From positions 1,984,001 through 2,048,000 of the forward strand of contig BCHX01000008.1 of NCBI GenBank assembly GCA_001599755.1: 64,000 nt of DNA, read 5' to 3'. Below the pieces are notes generated by a model. It did not search any database, was not told the origin of the DNA, and worked only from the letters and a program-made list of their open reading frames with translations. The stretch's first letter is position 1, and each line of letters starts with the position of its first letter. The stretch comes from Gliomastix tumulicola. Taxonomy: Eukaryota > Ascomycota > Sordariomycetes > Hypocreales > Bionectriaceae. Shown here piece by piece: positions 22,767-32,242 of the stretch. The position numbers and the translations under genes were made by a program.

Positions 22767-23579
22767 CGTGGTAGCTGGAGAGGGGCACTGATGGCAGCCA
22801 CGGTTCTCGACAACGGCATGATGGTGTAAATGTGTAAGTGGTGGGAAAGAAAATAAGTCCAGTCCTCAGGAGCAGGAAGCCATCGTGTCACCGTGAGGCT
22901 CAGCAGTCTGGGCAAAAAGAAGACTTTGCCATGCTTGCATGCGGTGCATCCCACCTTTCGTGCGATTCCCTCCCCCCCGTCACCGACCATCATCCACTTT
23001 CTCCTGCCGAGCGACTAGCGATTAAGGTGTGTGGCGATGCCGATGAATATGAGGACGCGTGGGAGGTCCTCGCTGCGTCATTGGTCGGGTTGTGAGTTGA
23101 CTCGAGATCCCTCCGTCGGGACGGGCTACCTTATCGATCTGGATGACGACATGTGCTCTTCTAGAACTTCATTCTATTGTTGATGGCCGAGAAGATCCCC
23201 TTGTCCTGTGGGAATCCCTTGTTCGTCTAGCTATTAGCCGGATATGTGGCTCTCAGCGCCGTGGAGGAATCGATGAAATTGTGTGGACTGGATGAGGTTG
23301 TCCCTGTATTTGTGTCCATTGCTGGGCCATCGAAGGGTTTACCCGCTTATTCTTATCGATAGACCCTGAATTCTTTTTCTTGCATGGCAGCCCTCGCCTG
23401 GCTTCGGCTCAACCACATCCCGACCGACCGAACTTCCAGCTGTACCATCGCCAACGACGCCTACGACGCCTGTCAACATCCTCGCGAAGCCAGCACAATG
23501 TGACTAGGACCCAAATAGCGGGATTCGAAGCTCTCTCTCTCTCTCTCTCTCACCCTTTCCATCCAACGCCTCCTCCACG
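22767..23579. promoter_or_regulatory. Divergent promoter of BOR1-like gene and MTG1
   Basis: Between two genes read outward, so promoters of both lie in these 813 bases. A 21-base CT repeat (23531-23551) sits about 30 bases before the MTG1 start, a common pyrimidine-tract feature of fungal leaders. No TATA box or gene is seen. Confidence 0.5.
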
Positions 23580-24617
23580 ATGGCCGCCGCCGCCGCCGTT
23601 GCCAGCTTCGTCCCCCGCGCCGCCTTCACCATCCCCAACTCCATCCCCAAGACGTACTTCCTCGGCCACCACCAGGCGGGCGCCAACAAGATCAAGTCCA
23701 TCCTGCCGACCATCTCCCTCGTCCTCGAGTGCCGCGACTTCCGCCTCCCGCTCTCGACGCACAACCCGCACCTCGAGCGCGCGCTCGCGGGCCGCGACCG
23801 CCTCGTCGTCTACACCAAGACGGACCTCGGCGCCGACAGCGCGCGCCGCGGCGCCCGCGAGCGGCTGCGAAGGCTATACGGCGACCGCGTCGTCTTCTGG
23901 GACAAGTCGCGCGCCGCGACGACCGAGGCGCTGCTGACGCGTCTCAAGGACGTGGCCGCCCGCGTGGACTCGCTGACGGGCCTGCGCGCTCTGGTCGTGG
24001 GCATGCCCAACGTCGGCAAGAGCACGCTGCTCAACGCGCTGCGCAGCCACGGCACCCTGGGCAGGAAGGCCAAGGCGGCCAGGACGGGGGACCAGGCGGG
24101 CGTGACGCGCAAGGTGGGCACGGCGGTGCGCATCGTCGAGCCCGAGGAAAAGGGCGGCGTGTCGTCGGGCGTGTACGTGCTCGACACGCCGGGCATCTTC
24201 CAGCCGTACGTCGAGGACGGCGAGACGATGATCAAGGTCGCGCTCGCGCACGGCATCAAGAAGGGGCTGATCCAGGACGAGATCCTGGTCGATTACCTGC
24301 TCTTCCGGATGAACCGCGTCGATCCGGGCATCTATGCCAGGTACGCCGAGCCCACCAACGATGTGAATGAGTTCCTGACCGCCGTGGCCAAGAAGGAAGG
24401 GCGGCTCAGGACAGGCGGCGTGCCGAATATCCCCGAGGCTGCCGCTCGCATCCTGTCGCTCTGGAGGGACGGCAAGATGGGCAGATTCGTCTTGGACGAA
24501 CTCTCAGACGAGGACATTCGGCTGCACGAGCTGATGCTCATGGAGCCGTCCTTGAGTGCCAACCAGGCAAGGAAGGCACAGAAAGAGGCCCGGAAACAGG
24601 ACAGGACGGGTGCATAG
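23580..24617 (+). CDS. mtg1: MTG1, mitochondrial ribosome-assembly GTPase
   Basis: Circularly permuted GTPase (YlqF/MTG1 family) that assists assembly of the large mitoribosomal subunit at the inner membrane. A single exon encodes 345 residues. The G motifs appear in the permuted order: TKTD (G4) at residues 79-82, then GMPNVGKS (G1/P-loop) at 141-148, then DTPG (G3) at 202-205. The N-terminus has the family segment FLGHHQAGANKIKSILP. The start is a run of alanines followed by few acids, fitting a weak mitochondrial presequence. The C-terminal ~40 residues are Lys/Arg/Gln-rich, suited to rRNA contact. The ATG is the first in frame. Confidence 0.95.
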   Translation: MAAAAAVASFVPRAAFTIPNSIPKTYFLGHHQAGANKIKSILPTISLVLECRDFRLPLSTHNPHLERALAGRDRLVVYTKTDLGADSARRGARERLRRLYGDRVVFWDKSRAATTEALLTRLKDVAARVDSLTGLRALVVGMPNVGKSTLLNALRSHGTLGRKAKAARTGDQAGVTRKVGTAVRIVEPEEKGGVSSGVYVLDTPGIFQPYVEDGETMIKVALAHGIKKGLIQDEILVDYLLFRMNRVDPGIYARYAEPTNDVNEFLTAVAKKEGRLRTGGVPNIPEAAARILSLWRDGKMGRFVLDELSDEDIRLHELMLMEPSLSANQARKAQKEARKQDRTGA

Positions 24618-25009
24618 AAGCATTGGACTCCGGCACTGACACTTCGACCATGTACAATATAATATATATAAGCACGTGAAGCCATGTAAAAGTACAATCA
24701 AGATACCCCCTCCCATTTTGTATTGGTGCGCCCAATGTCCTAATCGGCTAAAAATACTTGTCTGGCCCCGGGTATATGTAAAAACTCTCGACAAGGTTGA
24801 AGGATTGTACAAGAAGAGAAAGGGAATGTCCAGTAGTAGTTGTCCGCCGCGTTCGCGCGCGCGGATCATGACGAGAGAGAGAAAGAAAAAAAAGTCCAAC
24901 CAAAGAACGCCGTGTCGCCGACCCTTAACAATATTCATCAAATGGTATCATACAACCCGCCAAACTGCTCTCACCCAACCAGGAGCTGGCCCCTCGGCCC
25001 CTCCACCAG
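24618..25009. other. Convergent 3' region MTG1 / CTI6-like
   Basis: This region lies between two converging genes and is AT-richer, with an ATATAATATATATAA stretch at about 24655-24670 that probably lies in the MTG1 3' UTR. No gene is seen. Confidence 0.5.
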
Positions 25010-26969
25010 TCATGTATAATGGTTCTGCCACTTGACCATATCTCTTGTCAGAACGTCCATCATCTCGACACAGCTGAGGTCTCTAAATACTGCTGCCGAT
25101 GTGAAGATCCCACTGGGACTCCCATCCTCTGCCGTCTTGTCCGAAGGCGCGCCTGACTGGCCTGCTGGCTTCTGAGGGGACCCGCCACCGCTATTGTTGC
25201 TGCTGGAGGCAATACTGCCCTCTGCGGCAAGATCAACCTGGGTCCGAGAGATGAAGTCCATGATGGCAGCGACGCGGCGCTTCATATCCAGCATGCTCAT
25301 TTTATTGGCGACCTGTGATTTGGTCTTGGAGGAGGTATTCTTGGTGTCGTGTGCGGCTGATTTTGATGATGTGATGGTGATGCTGTATTCGTCCGCATTC
25401 TTTTGCGGGATGTCGCGAGACATGGATCGCGCCGGCGAGTCTTCCCGATCGACGTCGCGGTCCTTTGTGTATTGGTTCTTCCCTTTGCTCTTCTTATGAT
25501 GGCTCCGGGCGACCCGTTTATGTGAACCGCTCGTCGCGGGGTGGCTTGTCGGTGGCGTGCCCGGTATCGGCTGGGGAGGAGCTGGAGTCTCCTCGGGAGG
25601 AGGGGCAGGCTCTTCGCTGTCCTTTGTTTGTGTCCTGGTGACGGCCAATGACGCTTCTTCGGACGGATCCGAGTCTGAACGTTCGCGGTCAGCCGGGTTG
25701 CTTCCGGGGGGGGTCTGCTCGCTCGACGTACCGTCTCCGCGGCGTCGCTCCGCGCGACCTTTTCGTTTATTTGCAGCTTCTATGCGTAGCTTCTCTTTCT
25801 CGTCCTTCTCGGTGCGTAGCGGCTGGTGTCTGGAGCTTCGTGCCTTTCTCGCGGCCGCTGCTTCCGCCTCGTCTTCCGTCAGCGGTTCGATCGCCTCTTC
25901 GGGGGGCTCTGGCAGCGGCGATTCGGATGCGGAGTCGGTTCGAAGCCTCTTGATGATTGGTGTATTCCTATAACCTGTTAGAAGGTTGCTCGTAGCATTG
26001 GACGTGCCAGGACCGGACTTACTCCTCGCTTTCACTTCGACCGCGTTTCGTCCTCCTGAGGGCGCCTTCAATTGTATCATGTATATTCTCCTCCTTGCTG
26101 GCTTCGATGGCTTTGCGTAGTTGTTCGTCGTCGTACGCTGCGTCGCGACTGTTCATGGTTGACCTCCGCTTCGACGCTTGGGATGAGGTCGGCCGGAGGT
26201 TCTTAGATCCGGGCTTCGGTGACCGTGTACCTTCCTTTGAGACCGAGCCTGCTCGGGAGGTCGCTTGTGATATTTGGTGTAGGGGGGCATATTTGGAGTA
26301 TTTTTGCCTGAGAAAACGTGTCGTTAGCGTTCCCTGTCAATCTGGATCGAACAGCTCGTGGTCGTGGCCAAGTCGTCGGAGGCCGATCTCTCGCCAAGAG
26401 AAAGCATGGTCAACTCACCCGTTGGTAGCTATGTGAAACTTGTGCAGGTCCTTCCGGCATTGCTCGCAGAAGTACTCGTCGGGGGAGCTCTCCGCGCTGA
26501 AAATGCCGACGCAAGCACCGTGCTGCCAGACCTTGCAAATGTCACACTGTACGAAGAAGCCGGTAACGTCTTCGGTGAAATCAATCGAGGAGAAGAGATC
26601 TGCGTCGGGGCCTTCTGTCGGCGGGCACCCGGGGTACTCCTCGGAGCCGCAGATGCACCTGACAGCCTCGTCCTCCTCCTCCAGATCGTCGCTGATGTGT
26701 GCCATTTCTATTGTGTCGAGTCGGGAGGACGACTTGTCGTCATCGTCCTGGCCGCGTTTGCGCCTGCGGCCGAGGAGCGTGTCGTCGAGATCCTCGGGCG
26801 GCTCCGACGAGAGCGAGGCGCTGGGCGTGGATTTGCCGGACGAGACTTTGTAGGCTGTTCGGGGTTGGCGATCGGCGCGACCAGACGCGACCGACGAGCC
26901 GGACGAGTGTTGGGACTGCGAGGTCGTGGCGCGAGCTCTCGAGGACCGGCGAGGTGACGGGGGAGCCAT
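25010..26969 (-). CDS. CTI6-like PHD-finger protein
   Basis: PHD-finger chromatin protein resembling yeast Cti6, a subunit of the Rpd3L histone deacetylase complex. Exons 26419-26969, 26023-26307 and 25010-25967 (minus) encode 597 residues. The PHD finger spans about 105-171 with the Cys4-His-Cys3 set C105, C107, C142, C145, H150, C153, C168, C171. A long insertion between the first and second zinc pairs carries the DLFSSIDFTEDVTGF stretch. The acidic stretch before it (93-101) and the long charged, Ser/Pro-rich C-terminal region are disordered. The C-terminal ~40 residues (FRDLSCVEMMDVLTRDMVKWQ) look ordered. Introns of 111 and 55 bp are GT-AG with CTAAC branch points. The N-terminus is Arg/Ser-rich. 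Confidence 0.85.
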
Positions 26970-27380
26970 TGGGGGGTTGGGAGGGCTGGAGCGAGGGAGG
27001 GAGAGAGAGAGAGGAACGGCGACAACAGGGCGACAATGGCTGGACGGCGGGGGACAGCGGCGGCGACCCTGCGCGGGTGGTGTTCACAGGGTCGTGTCCG
27101 CGTCGTGTGGTGTCTTGTGAGGGAAAGATCTTGCGGGATAGGGCGCGCGAATTGGCAGCTCGCAGATGGCGACGCTGGTGCGCTTCGCGGCCGGTCGGCT
27201 CGGGAGTCGTTTGCGTGGGCGACGGGCGAGCGAGGGAACGAGCGCTACTGAGGTCACTGGGGAAAGCAGCTACTTCGGAAACGAGATTGACGAGTAGTCA
27301 TGCTTGGAAAATGATGTCGGGCATATAGATTGCACAAGAGATGTATCCCCAAACGAATGAGAGCATGCTCGTGTGGAAGG

Positions 27381-27764
27381 TCAAGAAAAGTCAAGCAGAC
27401 AAGAGGGGGCGCTGGTCTGTGGAGGAGAGGGTCGGCAGAGCCAGCAGCCATCAGGCGGGTAATGGCGAATATCTGACCTGTCCCAATCGGGGAAGGTGGG
27501 CAATGGGTTCTGCGGGTGACAGAAAAACAGCTGGAGGCCACAGTCCAAATGCATGGTTACTGGTTTGGCGGCGCATTGTGACCTGTCTGCTCGGCCACGG
27601 AGAAGGCTGGAGGCACAGATTTCGCAAGCCTCGATGAGGTCATCATGCCTCGAGCCCTCTCTGGGAATGGTTTGTTTCAACGTTTTCAGCAGCTTCTCGA
27701 TCAACTCAATCTCCATGTTGTCCGGACAGTGCCATTCGATGTTGCTATGACTGTTCACAACCAC
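27381..27764 (-). CDS. Doubtful small hypothetical protein
   Basis: An open frame of 127 codons. Its internal segment, from MEIELIEKLLKTLKQTIP to LIEACEICASSLLRGR, reads as a plausible helix-rich, charged protein with cysteines. The beginning and end look less protein-like (Pro/Cys/Trp-rich tail) and no upstream or downstream exon could be joined with confidence. The listed start is not an ATG; a downstream ATG begins at 27717. It matches nothing I know. It may be part of a spliced gene or chance. Confidence 0.2.
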   Translation of the reverse strand: MVVNSHSNIEWHCPDNMEIELIEKLLKTLKQTIPREGSRHDDLIEACEICASSLLRGRADRSQCAAKPVTMHLDCGLQLFFCHPQNPLPTFPDWDRSDIRHYPPDGCWLCRPSPPQTSAPSCLLDFS

Positions 27765-28406
27765 CTCATTTGGCTAGCCTACCCTGTGGCTGATCTGCAC
27801 CTATTTTTCGCACCTCGAGCATGCTGGAATTGGAAGCACACTTGCATACACAAACATACACCAGCTCATATCTGACATGACCTACCGGCAGTTGAATGCA
27901 ACCATGGGAAAGGCTGCCATGCCCAAGGTACAGACCAGATGCCAAGCAGCATCACCATGACAAGAGGGCGCTTTCGAACAGATGTGTCAAAGGTCAATGG
28001 CGATTTCCGCCGGATGCTTGGGAACGCTGGACCATCGATTGAACAACACATAGTGCACTAACACTAGAAGGCAGTAGGGTGAGTGCGAGTCAACAGAGAC
28101 GGTCCGTTCTCATGACCTACTCATGCACTTTTGCTGCTTGGAACCAGAGCCCAGAATAAAAATTCCCGGCCCAGGAGCTAATCATGTTAGACGGGATAAG
28201 CTTAAGGTTAGCTTCAGGTCCATGTTCAGGCGGCCTAACAGCGCTCGAAGATTGATGATTGTATGACCGATGTGGTCACCTCGAGACCTCTGTTGGTGAG
28301 TTCGGGCAAACATGCGCCACGGTCCTTCAGGCTCTTCACTCAAACCTGACTACCTCGGTGTTGATACATGGAGCGAGTATTGAGGGCACCGGTGCGGTTC
28401 GGAGAT

Positions 28407-28439
28407 GTGCTGAAGCTGTGCTAAAGCTGTGCTGAAGCT
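28407..28439. repeat. 11-base tandem repeat, three copies
   Basis: The unit GTGCTGAAGCT occurs three times in a row, with one change (G to A) in the middle copy. It lies in the gene desert upstream of the cupredoxin gene. Likely a simple local duplication; a repeated factor site is possible but not shown. Confidence 0.8.
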
Positions 28440-29214
28440 GGTGACAGGATCAGTCTCTTCCCCTCGCGGGGCAACTTTGCAGGCCGATGGCCATTGCGAC
28501 AGTCATTACCGCTCGACCCCTTCGAGACAAGAGGCCTCTTTTGTTTCCTCGTCAGTATGCCTGGGGAACCAATCTGGTTTCCTTACCAACGCCGTCGTAA
28601 CGGGCCTGGGTTGGGTGATATACCTAATCGCAATCTTATGCCAGGACACGCAGACCAGGCCGGACCGTCGAGGACCCGGCATCCGTCCCAAGTGATTTGC
28701 AACCTTATCACAATCCTGAATCATCCAGTGCTTCATTCGCCTGATGTTTGGTTTCTGCCCAGCATGCGGTCCAGCCGTCCAGGGGGCGAAACCAGACTCG
28801 TGCGGGAGACAAGATGACGACGCTCTGGCAGAGGATTGACTAAGACAGACAGACAAAACACAGTCTCATCCCATGTGTAATAGCGGGAGGCGACTATAGA
28901 ACGGCGTAGGCGCCGTGCGGAGAGCGCTTTGAGAGATGAGACTGGCAATTGACATGGAAGATGCAGCTGCTCCTGCAGAATTGCTGGGCGTGTGGCGGGG
29001 GCTCCACTAAACAACCCCCGAAACGCCCTGGCTTAACAGATGGCTTAACAGATGCGTCTCCCAGCGCTTCCATCTCCCAGGGCCTCAATCATTTAAAATT
29101 TGTTAAGAGAGCAGCGACGGTGAATATGATAATGCGACCTGCTATGGGCAAGCTCTCCAGAGGCATCCAGGCCGCCAAGGGCGGGTCTGCCACGGGCCTC
29201 AGGCAGTGGTAAGA

Positions 29215-29254
29215 CCAGGGGAAGGCCAGGGGAAGGCCAGGGGAAGGCCAGGGG
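29215..29254. repeat. 11-base tandem repeat, 3.6 copies
   Basis: The unit CCAGGGGAAGG is repeated three times exactly plus a partial fourth. The repeat carries AGGGG blocks, which on either strand resemble the CCCCT/AGGGG core bound by Msn2-type stress regulators. It lies about 610 bases upstream of the cupredoxin start. A regulatory role is inference only. Confidence 0.8.
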
Positions 29255-29639
29255 CTGTGTCTGCGACAGAGGCCCAAACGCATTCCGAAACAGAAGCTGT
29301 CGCCTCCTCGCCGCCACGACTGAGCGCCCACTGCGCAACTACTGAGGAATTGCTGAGGAGCGGCCATCTGCCGAACCGCTTGCTGCTGCTTCCGGCCTCA
29401 TGTCACCCCTGCGCAGCCGCCCTCGGCCCCGTTTCAACAGCCTCAGCCCCCGTCTCACAACATGAGACGAAAACTTACTGCCCCCCGTTGACAACCCCCA
29501 TGTGCAGGCGGCCGATCCAGGGGCCAGCAGAGGGGAGGAGGAGGCAAGACAGGATGAAGGAATCCCGGCAGAGCAGACACAGACTGTGAGAGGGAGGGTG
29601 GCGGGCGGGCGGCTGGTGAAGCAGGTCGCGTTCGATGCA

Positions 29640-29645
29640 TATAAA
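29640..29645 (+). promoter_or_regulatory. TATA box of the cupredoxin gene
   Basis: TATAAA lies 224 bases before the ATG and is followed by a CT-rich stretch (29655-29710), the usual layout of strongly expressed fungal genes. The codon use of the gene downstream is also strongly biased to C-ending codons, which fits high expression. Confidence 0.6.
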
Positions 29646-29863
29646 CCTCGGACCCCTCTGCTGTCCATCGATGTTTGTTTCTCCCATCTCTCCCTCACCA
29701 TCTATCACGGCCTTTCCTTTCCGGTTACTCTCTTGTCTTTCATTTTCGATTCTTACGAGTCAGGCACTCGCTACCTTAATCTTCATATACCTTCATCCTC
29801 GATCACTCTTGTCCAGTCGCTTCTGTTCTCTTTTCTCTTAAAAAAAGATTCACAACAGTCAAG

Positions 29864-30981
29864 ATGAAGTTCTCTCAAGCTGTTGCTCTGGGCTTTGCCC
29901 CTCTCGCCATGGCCGGCCGGGCCCGCCGCTCCAACATGCTCCAGCCTGCTGCTGCCCGGAACGAGATGCTCGCTGCCCGCGAGATCGGCTTCCTCAGCGG
30001 CATGAGCGGCCACGGCTTCACTGCCCACTCCAAGACGGAGATTGTCATCATCTGGGCCAACCCCGGTGGTGAGCACCCGACGCAGACCTACAACGAGAAG
30101 ATCACCGTCACCGAGACCGTCACCGTCCCCGCGGGCCAGCACGAGACCGTCGTCCCTGCCCCTGACGGTGGCCACCAGACCATCACCGAGGGTGAGACTG
30201 CCACCGTTCCTCACGCGGCTGCCACCCACACCGTCACCGTTGGTGGCCCTGCCGGTCTGATCTTCCAGCCCGACCAGCTCGAGCACGTCCCCGTTGGTGA
30301 CATGGTCATCTTCGAGTTCCTCTCCAAGAACCACACCGTCACCCAGTCTCCCTTCGACACCCCCTGCGATGCTCTCGAGGGTGGCATGGACACTGGCTTC
30401 CAGCCCAACCCCGACGACAGCATCACCCCGGCTCCCCAGGTCGCCATGCAGGTCACCACCGACAAGCCTCTCTGTAAGTAACACCATCTAGGTAACCCCA
30501 TCTGATAAGCACTCGGTCCTAACACACAATCATAGGGTTCTACTGCAAGCAGGGCAACCACTGCGGTCAGGGCATGGTCTTCTCCATCAACCCCACCCCC
30601 GAGAAGACCCAGGCCATGTTCAAGGAGCTCGCCATCGCTCAGAAGGGTGACGGCGAGGGCACTCCCATCGTCGGCGGTCCCCCTGCCGACCAGCCTGCGC
30701 CTCCCGCCGATGCGCCTCCCGCCGACGCCCCTCCTGCCGACGCTCCTCCTGCTGACGCGCCTCCCGCTGATGCTCCCGCCGAGGCTCCTCCCGCTGAGAC
30801 CCCTCCCCCCGCTGGTGGTGACAACGCCGTCGTCCCCGGCAACGGCGTCGTCCAGGACGGCCAGTGCATCTGCATGGTCAGCTGCAGCGCCGGCAGCTTC
30901 CCCGTGGTCGAGTCCCAGGGCGTCGGTTCTTTCGGCGGCGTTCCCGGCTCCCTCCCCATCCAGCTTGCTGGCATCAGCTAA
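29864..30981 (+). CDS. Secreted cupredoxin-domain protein with Pro-rich tail
   Basis: Extracellular or wall-associated blue-copper-like protein. Exons 29864-30473 and 30536-30981 encode 351 residues. A short N-terminal signal (residues 1 to about 17, Ala-rich, ending AMA) is followed by an Arg-rich stretch that may be a processing site. A Thr/Val-rich segment (70-128) precedes the cupredoxin domain (about 121-222). The four type 1 copper ligands can be assigned: His157 (NHTVTQ), Cys207 (FYCKQ), His212 (NHCGQ) and Met217 (GMVF). A PPADA repeat of five units (about 258-283) lies in a Pro/Ala-rich linker. The tail lacks a clear hydrophobic GPI signal. The 62-bp intron has GTAAGT, CTAAC and CATAG. 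The substrate or partner is unknown; electron transfer or copper storage is inference. Confidence 0.88.
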
Positions 30982-31860
30982 ATCATACGCTCCTCTGATT
31001 AATGGGATTTGTATATGATTTGGCGGGTGGTACAATCCAAAGGGGAGGTTACACTTCTTGGGGTGTTGGTCTTATTTATTGAGGAATGGGATGGGACACA
31101 AGGCTGCCTGGACAGCTATTGTCAAAAATCAACCCTTTTATCGGTTTGAAGGTTATGAGATATCATTGTATGACTGGGTCATACTACCGCATTTGTTTTC
31201 ACATGTCCATAGATGGTCGCCTTAATGAAATGACTTTAACCGGATCTTACCTTGTCCTCAATATCTTGTGCCTCTGGAAGTTAATCCTTCGGAATACTGT
31301 TTCAGTAGCCAGATGCTCGCTGAGCTGTCTTAGGTTGACCCCTGGATCGGGATGTCGACTTGTCTCGGGTCAAACAATGCTGTACAACCTTTGTAAGGCC
31401 ATCGTTCGTGTGTGCCGTCGGATACAGCATGCGTTTATGTAAGAAGCCATAGACGCCTTGGAAGCGGCGTGTGACATCTTCCGCGGAACGACTTCGGACT
31501 TCCTCCTCTCTTCGTCAGATGGTCCGCTCGACACGGCAGACATGCTCCAAGACAGTATCTGAAACAATCTGGCATTATGACTCCTGTTGTTCACATCTAG
31601 AAGCCACGGGCTAGTAACGCCGCCCAGCCGTAATCAAAAATTCAATAGTCCAAACCGGTGAGGACAACGCCTTCGCCTTCGCTATGTTTCCTCCCGCCAT
31701 TTCGCCTCCCAAGAGAAACAAGTGTTGTGTGTAAACCCCCCCCCGCACGTGTCTCATTTGTCCCAAAATCGCTGCGAGCCGTCCGCTGTCTGTGTTTCCA
31801 AGTCGGGGAGAGATGGTATCGTCTGTTGGCTCGAGCGGACGGTGTTGGTAGAGATGCGGC
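30982..31860. other. Convergent 3' region cupredoxin / SERF
   Basis: 879 bases between two converging genes. The sequence is AT-rich from 30985 to 31300, as expected for the 3' flank of an expressed gene. Open frames at 31086-31442 and 31370-31594 lack similarity. No gene is seen. Confidence 0.5.
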
Positions 31861-32242
31861 TTATTTCTTCTCGGCGGCCTTCTTGGCCTCGGCTGCAGCA
31901 CAACAGTGTCAGCACGGGCAAATTTCCCTGGGAAGATTACGAATTGGATCGAGGACGTACCGGCAGCCTGCTTCGCGCGCATGATTTCGGCGGCAGACTC
32001 CTTGGAGCGCTGCATCTCGCTTCCGCTCATATTGCTGCCCTTTTTCTACACACCAGACACCGTCAGTACTCCGACTGGCTAAGTACTATGCATAGTGGGG
32101 GGGCCAGCTAATTCTCCCAAACGAGCCGCTGCTCGTTGTCGCACGGCGTGGGGGAGGAAGAGGGATTGGATTGTCGTACCTGGCCGGCCTGCTTCTTGAG
32201 GTTCGCCTCGCGGGCCTTCTCACGCTGGTTGCCACGAGCCAT
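31861..32242 (-). CDS. SERF/4F5-family small protein
   Basis: A 59-residue highly charged protein of the 4F5/SERF family, whose human and worm members modify protein aggregation and bind RNA or ribosomal material. Three short exons on the minus strand, 32180-32242, 31961-32045 and 31861-31892. The N-terminus MARGNQREKAREANLKKQ is the diagnostic family start; KKGSNMSGSEMQRSKE follows. The Ala/Lys-rich end with EIMRAKQAAAEAKK is helical. Introns of 134 bp (GTACGA, TACTGAC, TGTAG) and 68 bp (GTACGT, CTGCAG) give a perfect frame. No exon is longer than 85 bases, so simple ORF scanning misses the gene. Confidence is high because the N-terminus is so conserved. Confidence 0.9.

Larger units (their letters stand above)
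26970..29863. other. 2.9-kb gene desert upstream of CTI6-like and cupredoxin genes
   Basis: Divergent genes flank this region. The first ~150 bases are purine-rich with a GA repeat (27001-27012), on the CTI6-like promoter side. The last ~230 bases are the cupredoxin promoter. In between lie two different 11-base tandem triplications and one weak minus-strand open frame (27381-27764). I recognise no transposon: there are no inverted termini and no protein similarity. Confidence 0.45.

Noticed and set aside
29783..31035. Two long minus-strand open frames over the cupredoxin gene
   Set aside because: Shadow frames caused by strong codon bias; translations are Gly/Val/Asp/Leu repeats without a domain.
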